From positions 2,408,001 through 2,472,000 of the forward strand of contig NZ_CP071869.1 in the NCBI RefSeq assembly GCF_017569185.1: a stretch of 64,000 nt of DNA, written 5' to 3'. The translations under genes and the position numbers were made by a program. This stretch comes from Polaribacter cellanae (GTDB lineage Bacteria > Bacteroidota > Bacteroidia > Flavobacteriales > Flavobacteriaceae). The notes under the pieces were generated by a model. It saw nothing but the letters and a program-made list of their open reading frames with translations, did not search any database and was not told where the DNA came from. This document shows positions 25,879 through 33,485 of the stretch, one piece after another (position 1 is the stretch's first letter; every line of letters begins with the position of its first letter).

Positions 25879-26805
25879 ATGCCTCCTTTTTTAATTATCC
25901 TTTTATTTATTGGAATTCTTATTCTTTTCGCTTCCTTTTTTATGGTAAAACAACAAACTGCTGCTATAATCGAACGTTTTGGAAGATTTAACGCCATAAG
26001 ACAATCTGGTCTTAGAGCAAAAATACCTTTTGTAGATAGGGTTGCAGGAAGATTAAGTTTAAAAATTCAGCAATTAGATGTTATTATAGAAACAAAAACA
26101 TTAGATGATGTTTTTGTAAAATTAAAAGTTTCTGTACAATACAAAGTTATTTACGACAAGGTGTACGATGCTTTTTATAAATTAGATTATCCTCACGATC
26201 AAATAACTTCTTATGTTTTTGATGTAGTAAGAGCAGAAGTTCCAAAAATGAAATTAGACGATGTTTTTGTAAAAAAAGATGATATTGCCATCGCTGTAAA
26301 AGCAGAATTAAATGATGCCATGTTAGATTATGGTTTCGATATTATTAAAACGTTGGTTACAGATATCGATCCAGATGCGCAAGTAAAAGAAGCCATGAAC
26401 AGAATTAATGCTTCCGAAAGAGAAAAAATTGCGGCTCAATTTGAAGGGGATGCACAACGTATTTTAATTGTAGAACGTGCAAAAGCAGAAGCAGAAAGTA
26501 AGCGTTTGCAAGGACAAGGTATTGCAGATCAACGAAGAGAAATTGCGCGTGGTTTAGAAGAATCTGTAGATGTTTTAAATAGAGTAGGTATCAATTCACA
26601 AGAAGCGTCTGCATTAATCGTGGTAACCCAACATTATGATACTTTACAAGCAATTGGAGGCGAAACTAATAGCAACTTAATTTTATTACCAAACTCGCCA
26701 CAAGCTGGAAGCCAAATGTTAAACGATATGGTAGCTAGTTTTACAGCAAGTAACCAAATTGGTGAAGCTATGAAAAATCAAAAAACAAAAAAATTAGACA
26801 AATAA
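25879..26805 (+). CDS. SPFH/Band 7 (stomatin-like) membrane protein
   Basis: A 308-residue protein with one N-terminal membrane helix (about 2-22) and an SPFH domain (about 25-210). Stomatin-type signatures are ERFGRFNAIRQSGLRAKIPFVDRV, DVFVKLKVSVQYKVIYDKVYDAFYKL and KEAMNRINASEREKIAAQFEGDAQRI. A coiled region and ALIVVTQHYDTLQAIG follow. Such proteins form membrane-bound rings or microdomain scaffolds and often work with a NfeD protein or with proteases; none is adjacent. It is monocistronic, closed by a bidirectional terminator. Confidence 0.93.
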   Translation: MPPFLIILLFIGILILFASFFMVKQQTAAIIERFGRFNAIRQSGLRAKIPFVDRVAGRLSLKIQQLDVIIETKTLDDVFVKLKVSVQYKVIYDKVYDAFYKLDYPHDQITSYVFDVVRAEVPKMKLDDVFVKKDDIAIAVKAELNDAMLDYGFDIIKTLVTDIDPDAQVKEAMNRINASEREKIAAQFEGDAQRILIVERAKAEAESKRLQGQGIADQRREIARGLEESVDVLNRVGINSQEASALIVVTQHYDTLQAIGGETNSNLILLPNSPQAGSQMLNDMVASFTASNQIGEAMKNQKTKKLDK

Positions 26806-26862
26806 TTTTTTTTATTAAAAATTTAAATTAATTGGAGATTAAAATCCATTAAATTCTTAAAT

Positions 26863-26901
26863 AAAAAAAGCGCTATTTGTAAGTAAAATAGCGCTTTTTT
26901 T
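26863..26901. terminator. Bidirectional rho-independent terminator
   Basis: AAAAAAAGCGCTATTT (26863-26878) pairs perfectly with AAATAGCGCTTTTTTT (26886-26901). It separates the converging SPFH and tatA genes and gives T-runs on both strands. Confidence 0.9.
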
Positions 26902-26902
26902 A

Positions 26903-27094
26903 TTATTTGTTTTCTTCTTTTAGTTGTTCTTCTGAATCTTCTTTAGAAGCATTTTTAAATTCTTTAATTCCACTTCCTAAACCTTTCATTAATTCTGGTA
27001 TTTTTCTTCCACCAAACAATAATAAAACAACTACAAGAATTATAATTACTTGAGGTCCGCCAATAAAGCCAAAAAATATAGATAAACTGTTCAT
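26903..27094 (-). CDS. tatA: Sec-independent translocase subunit TatA
   Basis: A 63-residue minimal TatA: membrane helix (about 13-30), hinge [22 protein letters not shown] with the amphipathic helix, then a short acidic tail. Forms the pore of the twin-arginine translocase. It is shorter than the first TatA-like protein (139-444) and is the more canonical TatA. A -7 box TATCTTTG on the minus strand (27116-27123) lies 21 bases upstream. No tatC in the window. Confidence 0.92.
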   Translation of the reverse strand: MNSLSIFFGFIGGPQVIIILVVVLLLFGGRKIPELMKGLGSGIKEFKNASKEDSEEQLKEENK

Positions 27095-27115
27095 TTTTTA
27101 TGTAATTTAATAGTA

Positions 27116-27123
27116 CAAAGATA
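27116..27123 (-). promoter_or_regulatory. -7 promoter motif TATCTTTG for tatA
   Basis: CAAAGATA on the plus strand, TATCTTTG on the coding strand, fits TAnnTTTG and is identical to the box before the other TatA-like gene. Confidence 0.45.
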
Positions 27124-27162
27124 CAAAAAAGGTTGTTATAGTACTATTTTGTTTTATTTCTC

Positions 27163-27852
27163 CTAATTTCTTTTTTCGATAATACCACCAATTACTTTTT
27201 TATCTTTTACAACTTCTGGATTTCCTTTGTAAAAAATGGTTCCTCCAAAACTTACTTTCGCATGCAACGTTTTCTCTGCATTTACCTCTGCTTTCGCTCC
27301 TGTTCCTGCTTTTACATCTGTTTTTGCTGAAGAATTCATTTTAAAACCATGGTAAATACCATATAAATCTACATCTACTTCTTGGTTAGTTGTTGTTCCA
27401 GAAAGTTTTATAATTCCTCCAGAAGAAGCTCTTACTTTTAATTCTTTTGTTGTTAAGGTTAAGTTTATGAATGCTCTTTCTTGTGCATTTACTTCAATTT
27501 TATCTTGTTTAAAATCTTTTCCAGTAATTGTTGCACCTTCATTTGCATCAATAACATCGATATTTTTATTGTAATAAATTTTAATTAAAATTTTACCATC
27601 TGCAGCATTATTATCTGGTTTTAAAGAAAAAGGTAAAGATAATTTTAAAGTGTTGTTTACATTTTTAATTTTTACCATTTCCGATTTTTCGCCAGTAATT
27701 TCTAACTTTTGATCGGTAGATTTTATAAGTGTTACTTCTATTCCATTATACACTTTTAATGTATTATAATCGCCTAAGTTCTTAGTAACTGTTGTTTGTG
27801 CATTTGTTAAAAATGCTACAAATAGTAAGTTTAAAAAAGCTAATTTTTTCAT
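27163..27852 (-). CDS. Head GIN domain (DUF2807) auto-transporter-like exported protein
   Basis: A 229-residue exported protein: signal peptide MKKLAFLNLLFVAFLTNAQ, then a right-handed parallel beta-helix typical of DUF2807, with regular strands such as LKVYNGIEVTLIKSTDQKLEITGE and IDANEGATITGKDFKQDKIEVNAQERAFINLTL. Family members bind unknown partners in the Bacteroidota envelope. Downstream of tatA in reading direction is a 68-base gap, and it may have its own promoter. Specific role unknown. Confidence 0.85.
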   Translation of the reverse strand: MKKLAFLNLLFVAFLTNAQTTVTKNLGDYNTLKVYNGIEVTLIKSTDQKLEITGEKSEMVKIKNVNNTLKLSLPFSLKPDNNAADGKILIKIYYNKNIDVIDANEGATITGKDFKQDKIEVNAQERAFINLTLTTKELKVRASSGGIIKLSGTTTNQEVDVDLYGIYHGFKMNSSAKTDVKAGTGAKAEVNAEKTLHAKVSFGGTIFYKGNPEVVKDKKVIGGIIEKRN

Positions 27853-27946
27853 TATAATTAGGGTTTAGTTGATAATCCTGTTTCAAAAATTATACCACTA
27901 TAAAGTTTTTTACTGGTTTTTATTGTGCAAATATCGTTAAAAAAAT

Positions 27947-28270
27947 CTATTCAGCTTTTACTGCAGTGCCTGTAATTGAAACTAATAAAGTAGATGAATT
28001 TGCCAAAGGTTCTACATCTAACTGAATACCAACAACTGCATTTGCACCTAATTTTAAAGCATTATCTTTTAAATTTTGGAAGGCTTTTTCTTTAATAGCT
28101 TCTAAACCCAAAGTATATTTTTCGTAATATTTAGACATGCTAAACATGTCTTTAAAAGACATTTTTGTTCCGTTTGAAGAGTAACTAGAATCGTAGGCTG
28201 TTCCTGTTACAATTCCTAAATAATTAATTATTTTAAAGCTTTCTATGTTGTGTGTTGTTGTTAAAATCAT
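27947..28270 (-). CDS. YbjQ family (heavy-metal-binding domain, DUF74) protein
   Basis: A 107-residue protein of the YbjQ family, normal length. Recognised by the start MILTTTHNIESFKIINYLGIVTGTA, the middle KAFQNLKDNALKLGANAVVGIQLD and the C-terminal LLVSITGTAVK. These are cytosolic pentameric beta-alpha proteins of unknown function, formerly called heavy-metal-binding. Upstream lies a long copy of the dispersed intergenic repeat, so it probably stands alone. Confidence 0.9.
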   Translation of the reverse strand: MILTTTHNIESFKIINYLGIVTGTAYDSSYSSNGTKMSFKDMFSMSKYYEKYTLGLEAIKEKAFQNLKDNALKLGANAVVGIQLDVEPLANSSTLLVSITGTAVKAE

Positions 28271-28330
28271 TGTTTTTTTAAATTAATTATATTTATTAAT
28301 AGAATTTCTCTCAAAGTAACCACAGAGTTT

Positions 28331-28452
28331 GTTATTCTGAAAGAATTCCACACTACTTTCTTACTCTTATGTGAGAAACTTACAGCATTACAAACTTTAT
28401 ATAAATTTAATATTATAAATTAGAGATTTCTCCACAGGGTCGAAATGACAGA
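28331..28452. repeat. Dispersed flavobacterial intergenic repeat, long copy
   Basis: From GTTATTCTGAAAGAATTCC to GAGATTTCTCCACAGGGTCGAAATGACA. It fills the gap between ybjQ and rnr and shares its right end with the copy at 14496-14567. Confidence 0.6.
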
Positions 28453-28457
28453 CTAAT

Positions 28458-30698
28458 TTATTCTTCAATTAAATTAAAATCTAAATGTTTGCGTTCTAAA
28501 TCGGTTTTTTTTACCTGAACTTTTACATTATCTCCTAATTGATACATATTTTTTGTAGACTGCCCAATAATAGCATATTGGTCTTCATCAAAAATATAAT
28601 AATCGCTTTTTATATCTCTAATTCTTACCATTCCTTCACATTTATTGGCCGAAATTTCTACATAAATTCCCCATTCTGTAACACCTGTAATTACACCATT
28701 AAACACTTCATCTTTATGATCTTGCATGTATTTAACTTGCATATATTTTATGGAAGAACGTTCTGCTTTTGAAGCCAATTCTTCTCTATGTGAAGAATGT
28801 TTACATTTCTCTTCGTAAGAATCTGCTTTTGGTGATGTTCCTCCATCTAAATAATGTTGCAATAATCTGTGTGTCATAACATCTGGGTAACGTCTAATTG
28901 GCGACGTAAAATGGCTGTAATAGTCGAAAGCCAATCCATAATGCCCAATATTTTGTGTGGTATAGACTGCCTTAGACATGGTTCTAATAGCAAGCGTTTC
29001 TATCATATTCGATTCTGCTTTTCCATTTACATCATTTAAAAGCTTATTTAAAGAATTAGATGTAGATTGTTTTGTAGTCGTATCAATTTTATAACCGAAT
29101 TTGCCAATAATATTTTCTAAAGAAGCTAATTTTTCTTCATTTGGCTCGTCATGAACTCTGTAAATAAACGTTTTTCCTGATGGTTTTCCTTTATGTCTTC
29201 CAATAAATTCTGCCACTTTTCTATTGGCTAATAACATAAATTCTTCAATTAATTTATTAGCATCTTTAGAGGTTTTAAAGAAAACACCAATTGGGTTTGC
29301 TTCTTCATCTAAATTAAACTTTACTTCTACTCTATCAAAAGAAATGGCACCTTGTCTCATTCTTTTTTTACGAAGAATTTTTGCCAATTTATCTAATTGT
29401 AAAGTGGCTTCTACCACTTCTGGAGTAACAATATACTCTTTATCTGTAATTGAAATATTTGAAGGAATTGTGCAGTTAAAATTATTATGAGATTTCTCGA
29501 TTTCGCTCGAGATCACATCATTATTTTCAATTAAATATTGTGCTTCTTCATACGCAAAACGTTGGTCGGAATAGGTGACAGTTCTACCAAACCATTCGTT
29601 TACGATTTGTGCTTTTTGGTTGATTTCAAAAACTGCAGAAAACGTTAATTTTTCTTCATTTGGTCTTAAAGAACAAACACCATTACTTAACATTTCTGGT
29701 AACATTGGCACTACTCTATCTACTAAATAAACAGATGTTGCTCTTTCATAAGCTTCGTTATCTAAAAGGGTATTTGGTTCTAAATAATGCGAAACATCTG
29801 CAATGTGAATGCCTACTTCGAAATTTCCGTTTTCTAATTTTGTGAAAGATAATGCATCATCAAAATCTTTTGCATCTTTTGGATCTATGGTAAACGTTAA
29901 ATCTTTACGCATATCTCTTCGATTCGAAATTTCTTCTTTTGTAATTTCTAATGGAAGTAATTTTGCATCTTTTTCTACTTCTGGCGGAAATTCGTAAGGC
30001 AAATCGTATTCTAATAAAATAGAATGCATTTCTGTATTATGGTCTCCTGGTTTTCCTAAAACTGTGGTTATTTTACCAAACGGATTTTTAGAATTTTCTG
30101 GCCAATCTTGTATGGTTGCTTGTACTTTATCTCCATGTTCTGCGCCATTTATCTTGTTTTGAGAAATAAAAATATCTGCGTACATTTTGTGGTTGTCGCA
30201 AATTACGAATCCGAAATTTTTATTCTTCTGTAAAACACCTACGAACTCTGTTTTTGCACGTTCTATAATTTCTACAACATCGGCTTCTAGCTTATTACTT
30301 CGCTTTCGTTTGTACACATAAGCTCTTACAACATCGCCATGTAAACCCTTACCAAGGTTAATGTTTGGAACAAAAACATCGTGTTCGTAAGCGTCTGTTA
30401 CAAAATATCCATTTCCGTTCGATGTAATATCTAAAGTTCCAATAGAATATTTTCTATCTTCATTAATTTGAAACTTTCCTCTATCTACTTCTTTAATTTT
30501 TTTGGTAGCAGTTAATTCGGCTAATTTTTTAATAACCTGATTTTTCCCATTAGTATCTTCTATTTTTAATTTTGAAGCTATTTGTTTATAATTAAAGAAC
30601 TTACTACTGTCTTCATTTAAAATTCTAAATATATTTTTGGTTAAATCTTTTACAACTTTTCCTTTCTTTTTGTATATTTTTTTCTTCTTTTTTGTCAT
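28458..30698 (-). CDS. rnr: Ribonuclease R
   Basis: A 746-residue RNase II/R family 3'-5' exoribonuclease that degrades structured RNA. Domains in order: basic N-terminal helix-turn-helix (about 1-75), two cold-shock domains (about 80-215), RNB catalytic domain (about 255-600) with the metal-binding Asp cluster DPKDAKDFDDALS (near 272), and an S1 domain at the C-terminus (GVITGVTEWGIYVEISANKCEGMVRI). The segment DVISSEIEKSHNN near residue 398 is encoded by a fragment of the dispersed repeat and lies in a linker of the RNB domain. It reads leftward, away from the candidate origin at 31.8-32.3 kb. Confidence 0.96.
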   Translation of the reverse strand: MTKKKKKIYKKKGKVVKDLTKNIFRILNEDSSKFFNYKQIASKLKIEDTNGKNQVIKKLAELTATKKIKEVDRGKFQINEDRKYSIGTLDITSNGNGYFVTDAYEHDVFVPNINLGKGLHGDVVRAYVYKRKRSNKLEADVVEIIERAKTEFVGVLQKNKNFGFVICDNHKMYADIFISQNKINGAEHGDKVQATIQDWPENSKNPFGKITTVLGKPGDHNTEMHSILLEYDLPYEFPPEVEKDAKLLPLEITKEEISNRRDMRKDLTFTIDPKDAKDFDDALSFTKLENGNFEVGIHIADVSHYLEPNTLLDNEAYERATSVYLVDRVVPMLPEMLSNGVCSLRPNEEKLTFSAVFEINQKAQIVNEWFGRTVTYSDQRFAYEEAQYLIENNDVISSEIEKSHNNFNCTIPSNISITDKEYIVTPEVVEATLQLDKLAKILRKKRMRQGAISFDRVEVKFNLDEEANPIGVFFKTSKDANKLIEEFMLLANRKVAEFIGRHKGKPSGKTFIYRVHDEPNEEKLASLENIIGKFGYKIDTTTKQSTSNSLNKLLNDVNGKAESNMIETLAIRTMSKAVYTTQNIGHYGLAFDYYSHFTSPIRRYPDVMTHRLLQHYLDGGTSPKADSYEEKCKHSSHREELASKAERSSIKYMQVKYMQDHKDEVFNGVITGVTEWGIYVEISANKCEGMVRIRDIKSDYYIFDEDQYAIIGQSTKNMYQLGDNVKVQVKKTDLERKHLDFNLIEE
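29487..29519. repeat. Dispersed repeat fragment inside rnr
   Basis: GATTTCTCGATTTCGCTCGAGAT is the same phrase as the intergenic repeat (GAGATTTCTCGACTTCGCTCGA type) and is read in frame within rnr. Confidence 0.6.
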
Positions 30699-30966
30699 TT
30701 ATATTCTTATTATTTCTTCTGCAAAATACAATTTTTTAAAATGAAATTTTTGTGGATTTTTTCGCCACAAATTCACAAATTTTATTTGTTTATAAATCTA
30801 ATTTAAATATTGAATTCGATGCTAAAATAACCATCATTATTTCTAAAGAATCTATATTTTTATTAATTTATTGTTACGATTCTATATTGTACTTTGCTTG
30901 TTTATACTACTCCTACTTTAGAAATAGCGCTATTAATTTATTTTTTTATATGTTATATTTATACTA

Positions 30967-31290
30967 TAAATAGTATTTCTTGGTTTACAATTGCAAACCC
31001 AGCTTCTGGTAATGGCGATTTTTCTAAACGATGGAAAGAAATTCAACAAAACTTAAAACGCAAGAATTTAAACTATTCTTTTGTTTTTACAAAATTCTCT
31101 AAACACACAAGGTTAATTTAGTACAAATGCTATCAAAAAAAGGGGTTTAGAAACAATTATTTTAAGTTGGCGGAGATGAAACACTACACAATGTAGTAAA
31201 CGAAATAATAGTGCAAAGGTATGTAAAAACTTCCGAATTAACTATTCGTATATTCCTTTAAGAACTGGAAACGATTGGGTAAAGATGTAC
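30967..31290 (+). pseudogene. Decayed diacylglycerol kinase family gene (DAGK_cat)
   Basis: Three fragments of a lipid kinase appear in the right order but in two frames. WFTIANPASGNGDFSKRW (from 30976) holds the nucleotide-loop motif. VGGDETLHNVVNEI (31166-31207) matches the GGDGTLHNVVN motif with Gly replaced by Glu. TGNDWVKM (near 31264-31290) matches the GTGNDWV motif. Stop codons lie between the first two fragments, at least two frameshifts are needed to read through, and the C-terminal half is missing. The gene is dead. Whether it was a DgkB- or YegS-like kinase cannot be told. Confidence 0.85.
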
Positions 31291-31401
31291 TATATTTTTA
31301 AGTATACTAAAAAATCGATAAATAAATTCAACTTACAAAGTTAAATGCGCTACTTTATAGTTTTTAAAAATTAAAATCTTAAAAAGTTAAAAAAAACTTA
31401 A

Positions 31402-31409
31402 TATTTTTG
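31402..31409 (+). promoter_or_regulatory. -7 promoter motif TATTTTTG
   Basis: Fits TAnnTTTG, 52 bases before the ATG of the 57-residue membrane peptide gene. No clear -33 TTG. Confidence 0.35.
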
Positions 31410-31461
31410 TAACGTTTCTGAAAATTAAGCGTCTTTATAGTAAGAGGACATTTAAATTCAG

Positions 31462-31635
31462 ATGAAAAATCTATATAAAATAATTACTTTATTTGCTATT
31501 ATCTTTATTGCAGGAGTTTTTGTAACTGTAATAACAGTTAATTCTTCGTTGGATAAAGTAGATACTCCTCAAAAAACGGTTGAAATTAAAAAAGACACCA
31601 CTTATCTTTTAAAGGCTGAAAAGAAAACGGTTTAG
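31462..31635 (+). CDS. Small single-pass membrane peptide, 57 residues
   Basis: An ATG-initiated frame of 57 codons: MKNLYKIITLFAIIFIAGVF, then a second hydrophobic stretch (VTVITVN) and a polar tail (SLDKVDTPQKTVEIKKDTTYLLKAEKK). The codon pattern and the sharp switch from hydrophobic to charged residues look like a real gene with one membrane anchor and a short outer tail. It has a -7 box upstream. I do not recognise the family. It sits between the dead kinase gene and the candidate origin. Confidence 0.55.
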   Translation: MKNLYKIITLFAIIFIAGVFVTVITVNSSLDKVDTPQKTVEIKKDTTYLLKAEKKTV

Positions 31636-31836
31636 AATTTAAATTTCATAAAAAAATTCGACAAACTTAGCCTAACATTTATTTATAGAATTATCTTAAA
31701 ATATTATATAAAATTCTATTTTATAATTTAAAAAAAACTATTAATCTTTGCTATTTCTCTAAAAAAAAGTAGATAAGATTCGTGGAATCTGTGTAATTCG
31801 TATCTTTTAAAAATATTTTTTTTTCTCTTTCTACAC

Positions 31837-32307
31837 TTATTAACATTCTATATTATTATATTTTTTCTTTTATAAAATTTTTAAAAAACTATAATGGTTA
31901 TAATAGTGTGTGAATAGTTACCATAAAATAATTACTTTTTATTTTAATATATGAGTTATTAAAAACTGCTGACATTTTATAAGCTATTTAAAGAGTTAAA
32001 AATCAATCTTAAAATACACTTATTAACAAAACTTATAAACAGCTATCAACCTATTTTTATGAATAATTAATACCACTTTCTATGTAAATAAATTGTAAAT
32101 TTTATGTTGATAAACTTTTATGAAATAAGAATAAAAAAAGTTGTGTATGTTATAAGGCTCGCTGTATTGTAATAAAAATTTAATTCACCAAAAAAAGTTA
32201 CGAGTTTATTATTACAACTTCTTAACATTGGCTTAAAACGCTAAAAACTTAAATACTAAAGAGTTATTAAAAAAGAGAATTTTTAAGTTGTTTATAACTG
32301 TTCATAA
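31837..32307. other. Candidate replication origin: cluster of TTATNAACA DnaA-box-like 9-mers
   Basis: Six exact TTATNAACA 9-mers lie in 471 bases: plus strand at 31837, 32020 and 32033, minus strand at 32105, 32289 and 32299, the last two spaced one helical turn apart. This differs from the E. coli DnaA box TTATNCACA at one position. The region is extremely AT-rich, has no gene, and lies between divergent rnr and rpiB. The first two boxes share the longer word ACACTTATTAACA. The role as oriC is inferred; dnaA is not in the window. Confidence 0.5.
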
Positions 32308-32342
32308 CCATAAAATTCTATATTTTTGTTGATGTAACTATC

Positions 32343-32430
32343 TGTCATTAAGATTGAAGCGATAGCCAAACAGAGGAATCTATAAAATTGTTTTAAAATT
32401 GAGATCTCTCCATAAACTCGAGGATGACAA
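32343..32430. repeat. Dispersed flavobacterial intergenic repeat
   Basis: TGTCATTAAGATTGAAGCGATAG to CTCGAGGATGACA; both ends (TGTCAT and ATGACA) are complementary. It lies just ahead of rpiB. Confidence 0.55.
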
Positions 32431-32466
32431 ATTAACAAGATAATAAATTTAAAAAACTAACTTATT

Positions 32467-32901
32467 ATGACAATTGCCATTGGTAACGATCATGCAGGAA
32501 CAGCATACAAGTTCGAAATTATAAAACATTTAGAAGAAAAAGGACATAAGGTATTAAATTTTGGAACCGACTCAAATAGTTCTATGGATTATCCAGATGC
32601 TATTCACCCAACAGCAAATGCAGTAGAATCTGGGAAAGCAGCATTAGGTATTATTTTATGTGGTTCTGGAAATGGCGCACAAATGACAGCCAACAAACAC
32701 CAAGGAATTAGAGCAGCTTTGTGTTGGAATAAAGAATTAGTAGAGTTAACAAGACAGCATAACAATGCAAACGTTTTAACAATTCCTGCACGTTTTGTGT
32801 CTTTACAACAAGCCATTAGTTTTGTAGATGTTTTCTTAAATACAGAATTTGAGGGAGGAAGACATGCAACTAGAGTCGATAAAATTTCTTGTGCTGTGTA
32901 A
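32467..32901 (+). CDS. rpiB: Ribose-5-phosphate isomerase B
   Basis: A 144-residue RpiB/LacAB-family isomerase interconverting ribose-5-phosphate and ribulose-5-phosphate in the pentose phosphate pathway. Motifs: IGNDHAGTAYKFEIIKHLEEKGH (phosphate binding), YPDAIHPTANAVESG and GIILCGSGNGAQMTANKHQGIRAALCW with the catalytic Cys. Length is normal. A -7-like box TATTTTTG lies at 32321. It is followed after 100 bases by an acetyltransferase gene, with repeat sequence in the gap. Confidence 0.96.
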   Translation: MTIAIGNDHAGTAYKFEIIKHLEEKGHKVLNFGTDSNSSMDYPDAIHPTANAVESGKAALGIILCGSGNGAQMTANKHQGIRAALCWNKELVELTRQHNNANVLTIPARFVSLQQAISFVDVFLNTEFEGGRHATRVDKISCAV

Positions 32902-32934
32902 ATTTCTTTTGTAAATACAATATAACTTACAAAC

Positions 32935-32990
32935 TGTTATTTCGAGTGATTCCGCTTTTTTAGGGAATAGTACAGAGAAATCTTTTTAAA
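32935..32990. repeat. Dispersed repeat fragment
   Basis: GTTATTTCGAGTGATTCCGC to ACAGAGAAATCTTTT, an eroded copy of the intergenic repeat between rpiB and the acetyltransferase gene. Confidence 0.45.
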
Positions 32991-33003
32991 GATGAGATAA
33001 ATA

Positions 33004-33444
33004 ATGAACTTCACTACAAAACAATTTTCCGAATTAACAACTTACGAATTGTACGAAATATTGCAATTACGTGCTAAAGTTTTTGTGGTGGAGCAAGATT
33101 GTGTGTATCAAGATGTAGATGGAAAAGATTTTAAGTCTTTACATGTTTTTGGTCTTAAAAATGACAAAATAGTTGCATATGCAAGAATTTTTAACGCGGA
33201 AAATTCTTTTAAGAATGCCTATATTGGTAGAGTATTAGTTTCTGCTGAAGAACGTAAACAAGGTTTTGGTAACGATTTAATAAAAGCTTCCATAAAAGCA
33301 GTAAAAATGCATTTTAATGCTGATAAAATTACCATTTCTGCTCAAGCTTATTTGCAAAAATTCTACGAATCTCACGGATTTGTAAAAATAGGTAAGGAGT
33401 ACTTAGAAGATGGAATCCCTCATATTCGAATGGATAGAAATTAA
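33004..33444 (+). CDS. GNAT acetyltransferase, ElaA family
   Basis: A 146-residue GNAT protein. The ElaA-type start (FSELTTYELYEILQLRAKVFVVEQDCVYQDVDGKD) is followed by the acetyl-CoA pyrophosphate loop in YIGRVLVSAEERKQGFGNDLIKASIKA and the C-terminal ISAQAYLQKFYESHGFVKIG. ElaA acceptors are unknown. It is 41 bases before the SNF2 helicase gene and probably shares its transcript. Confidence 0.92.
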   Translation: MNFTTKQFSELTTYELYEILQLRAKVFVVEQDCVYQDVDGKDFKSLHVFGLKNDKIVAYARIFNAENSFKNAYIGRVLVSAEERKQGFGNDLIKASIKAVKMHFNADKITISAQAYLQKFYESHGFVKIGKEYLEDGIPHIRMDRN

Positions 33445-33485
33445 AATTAAAAAAAAGGATACTTTTAAATAGATTTTTTTAAAAG

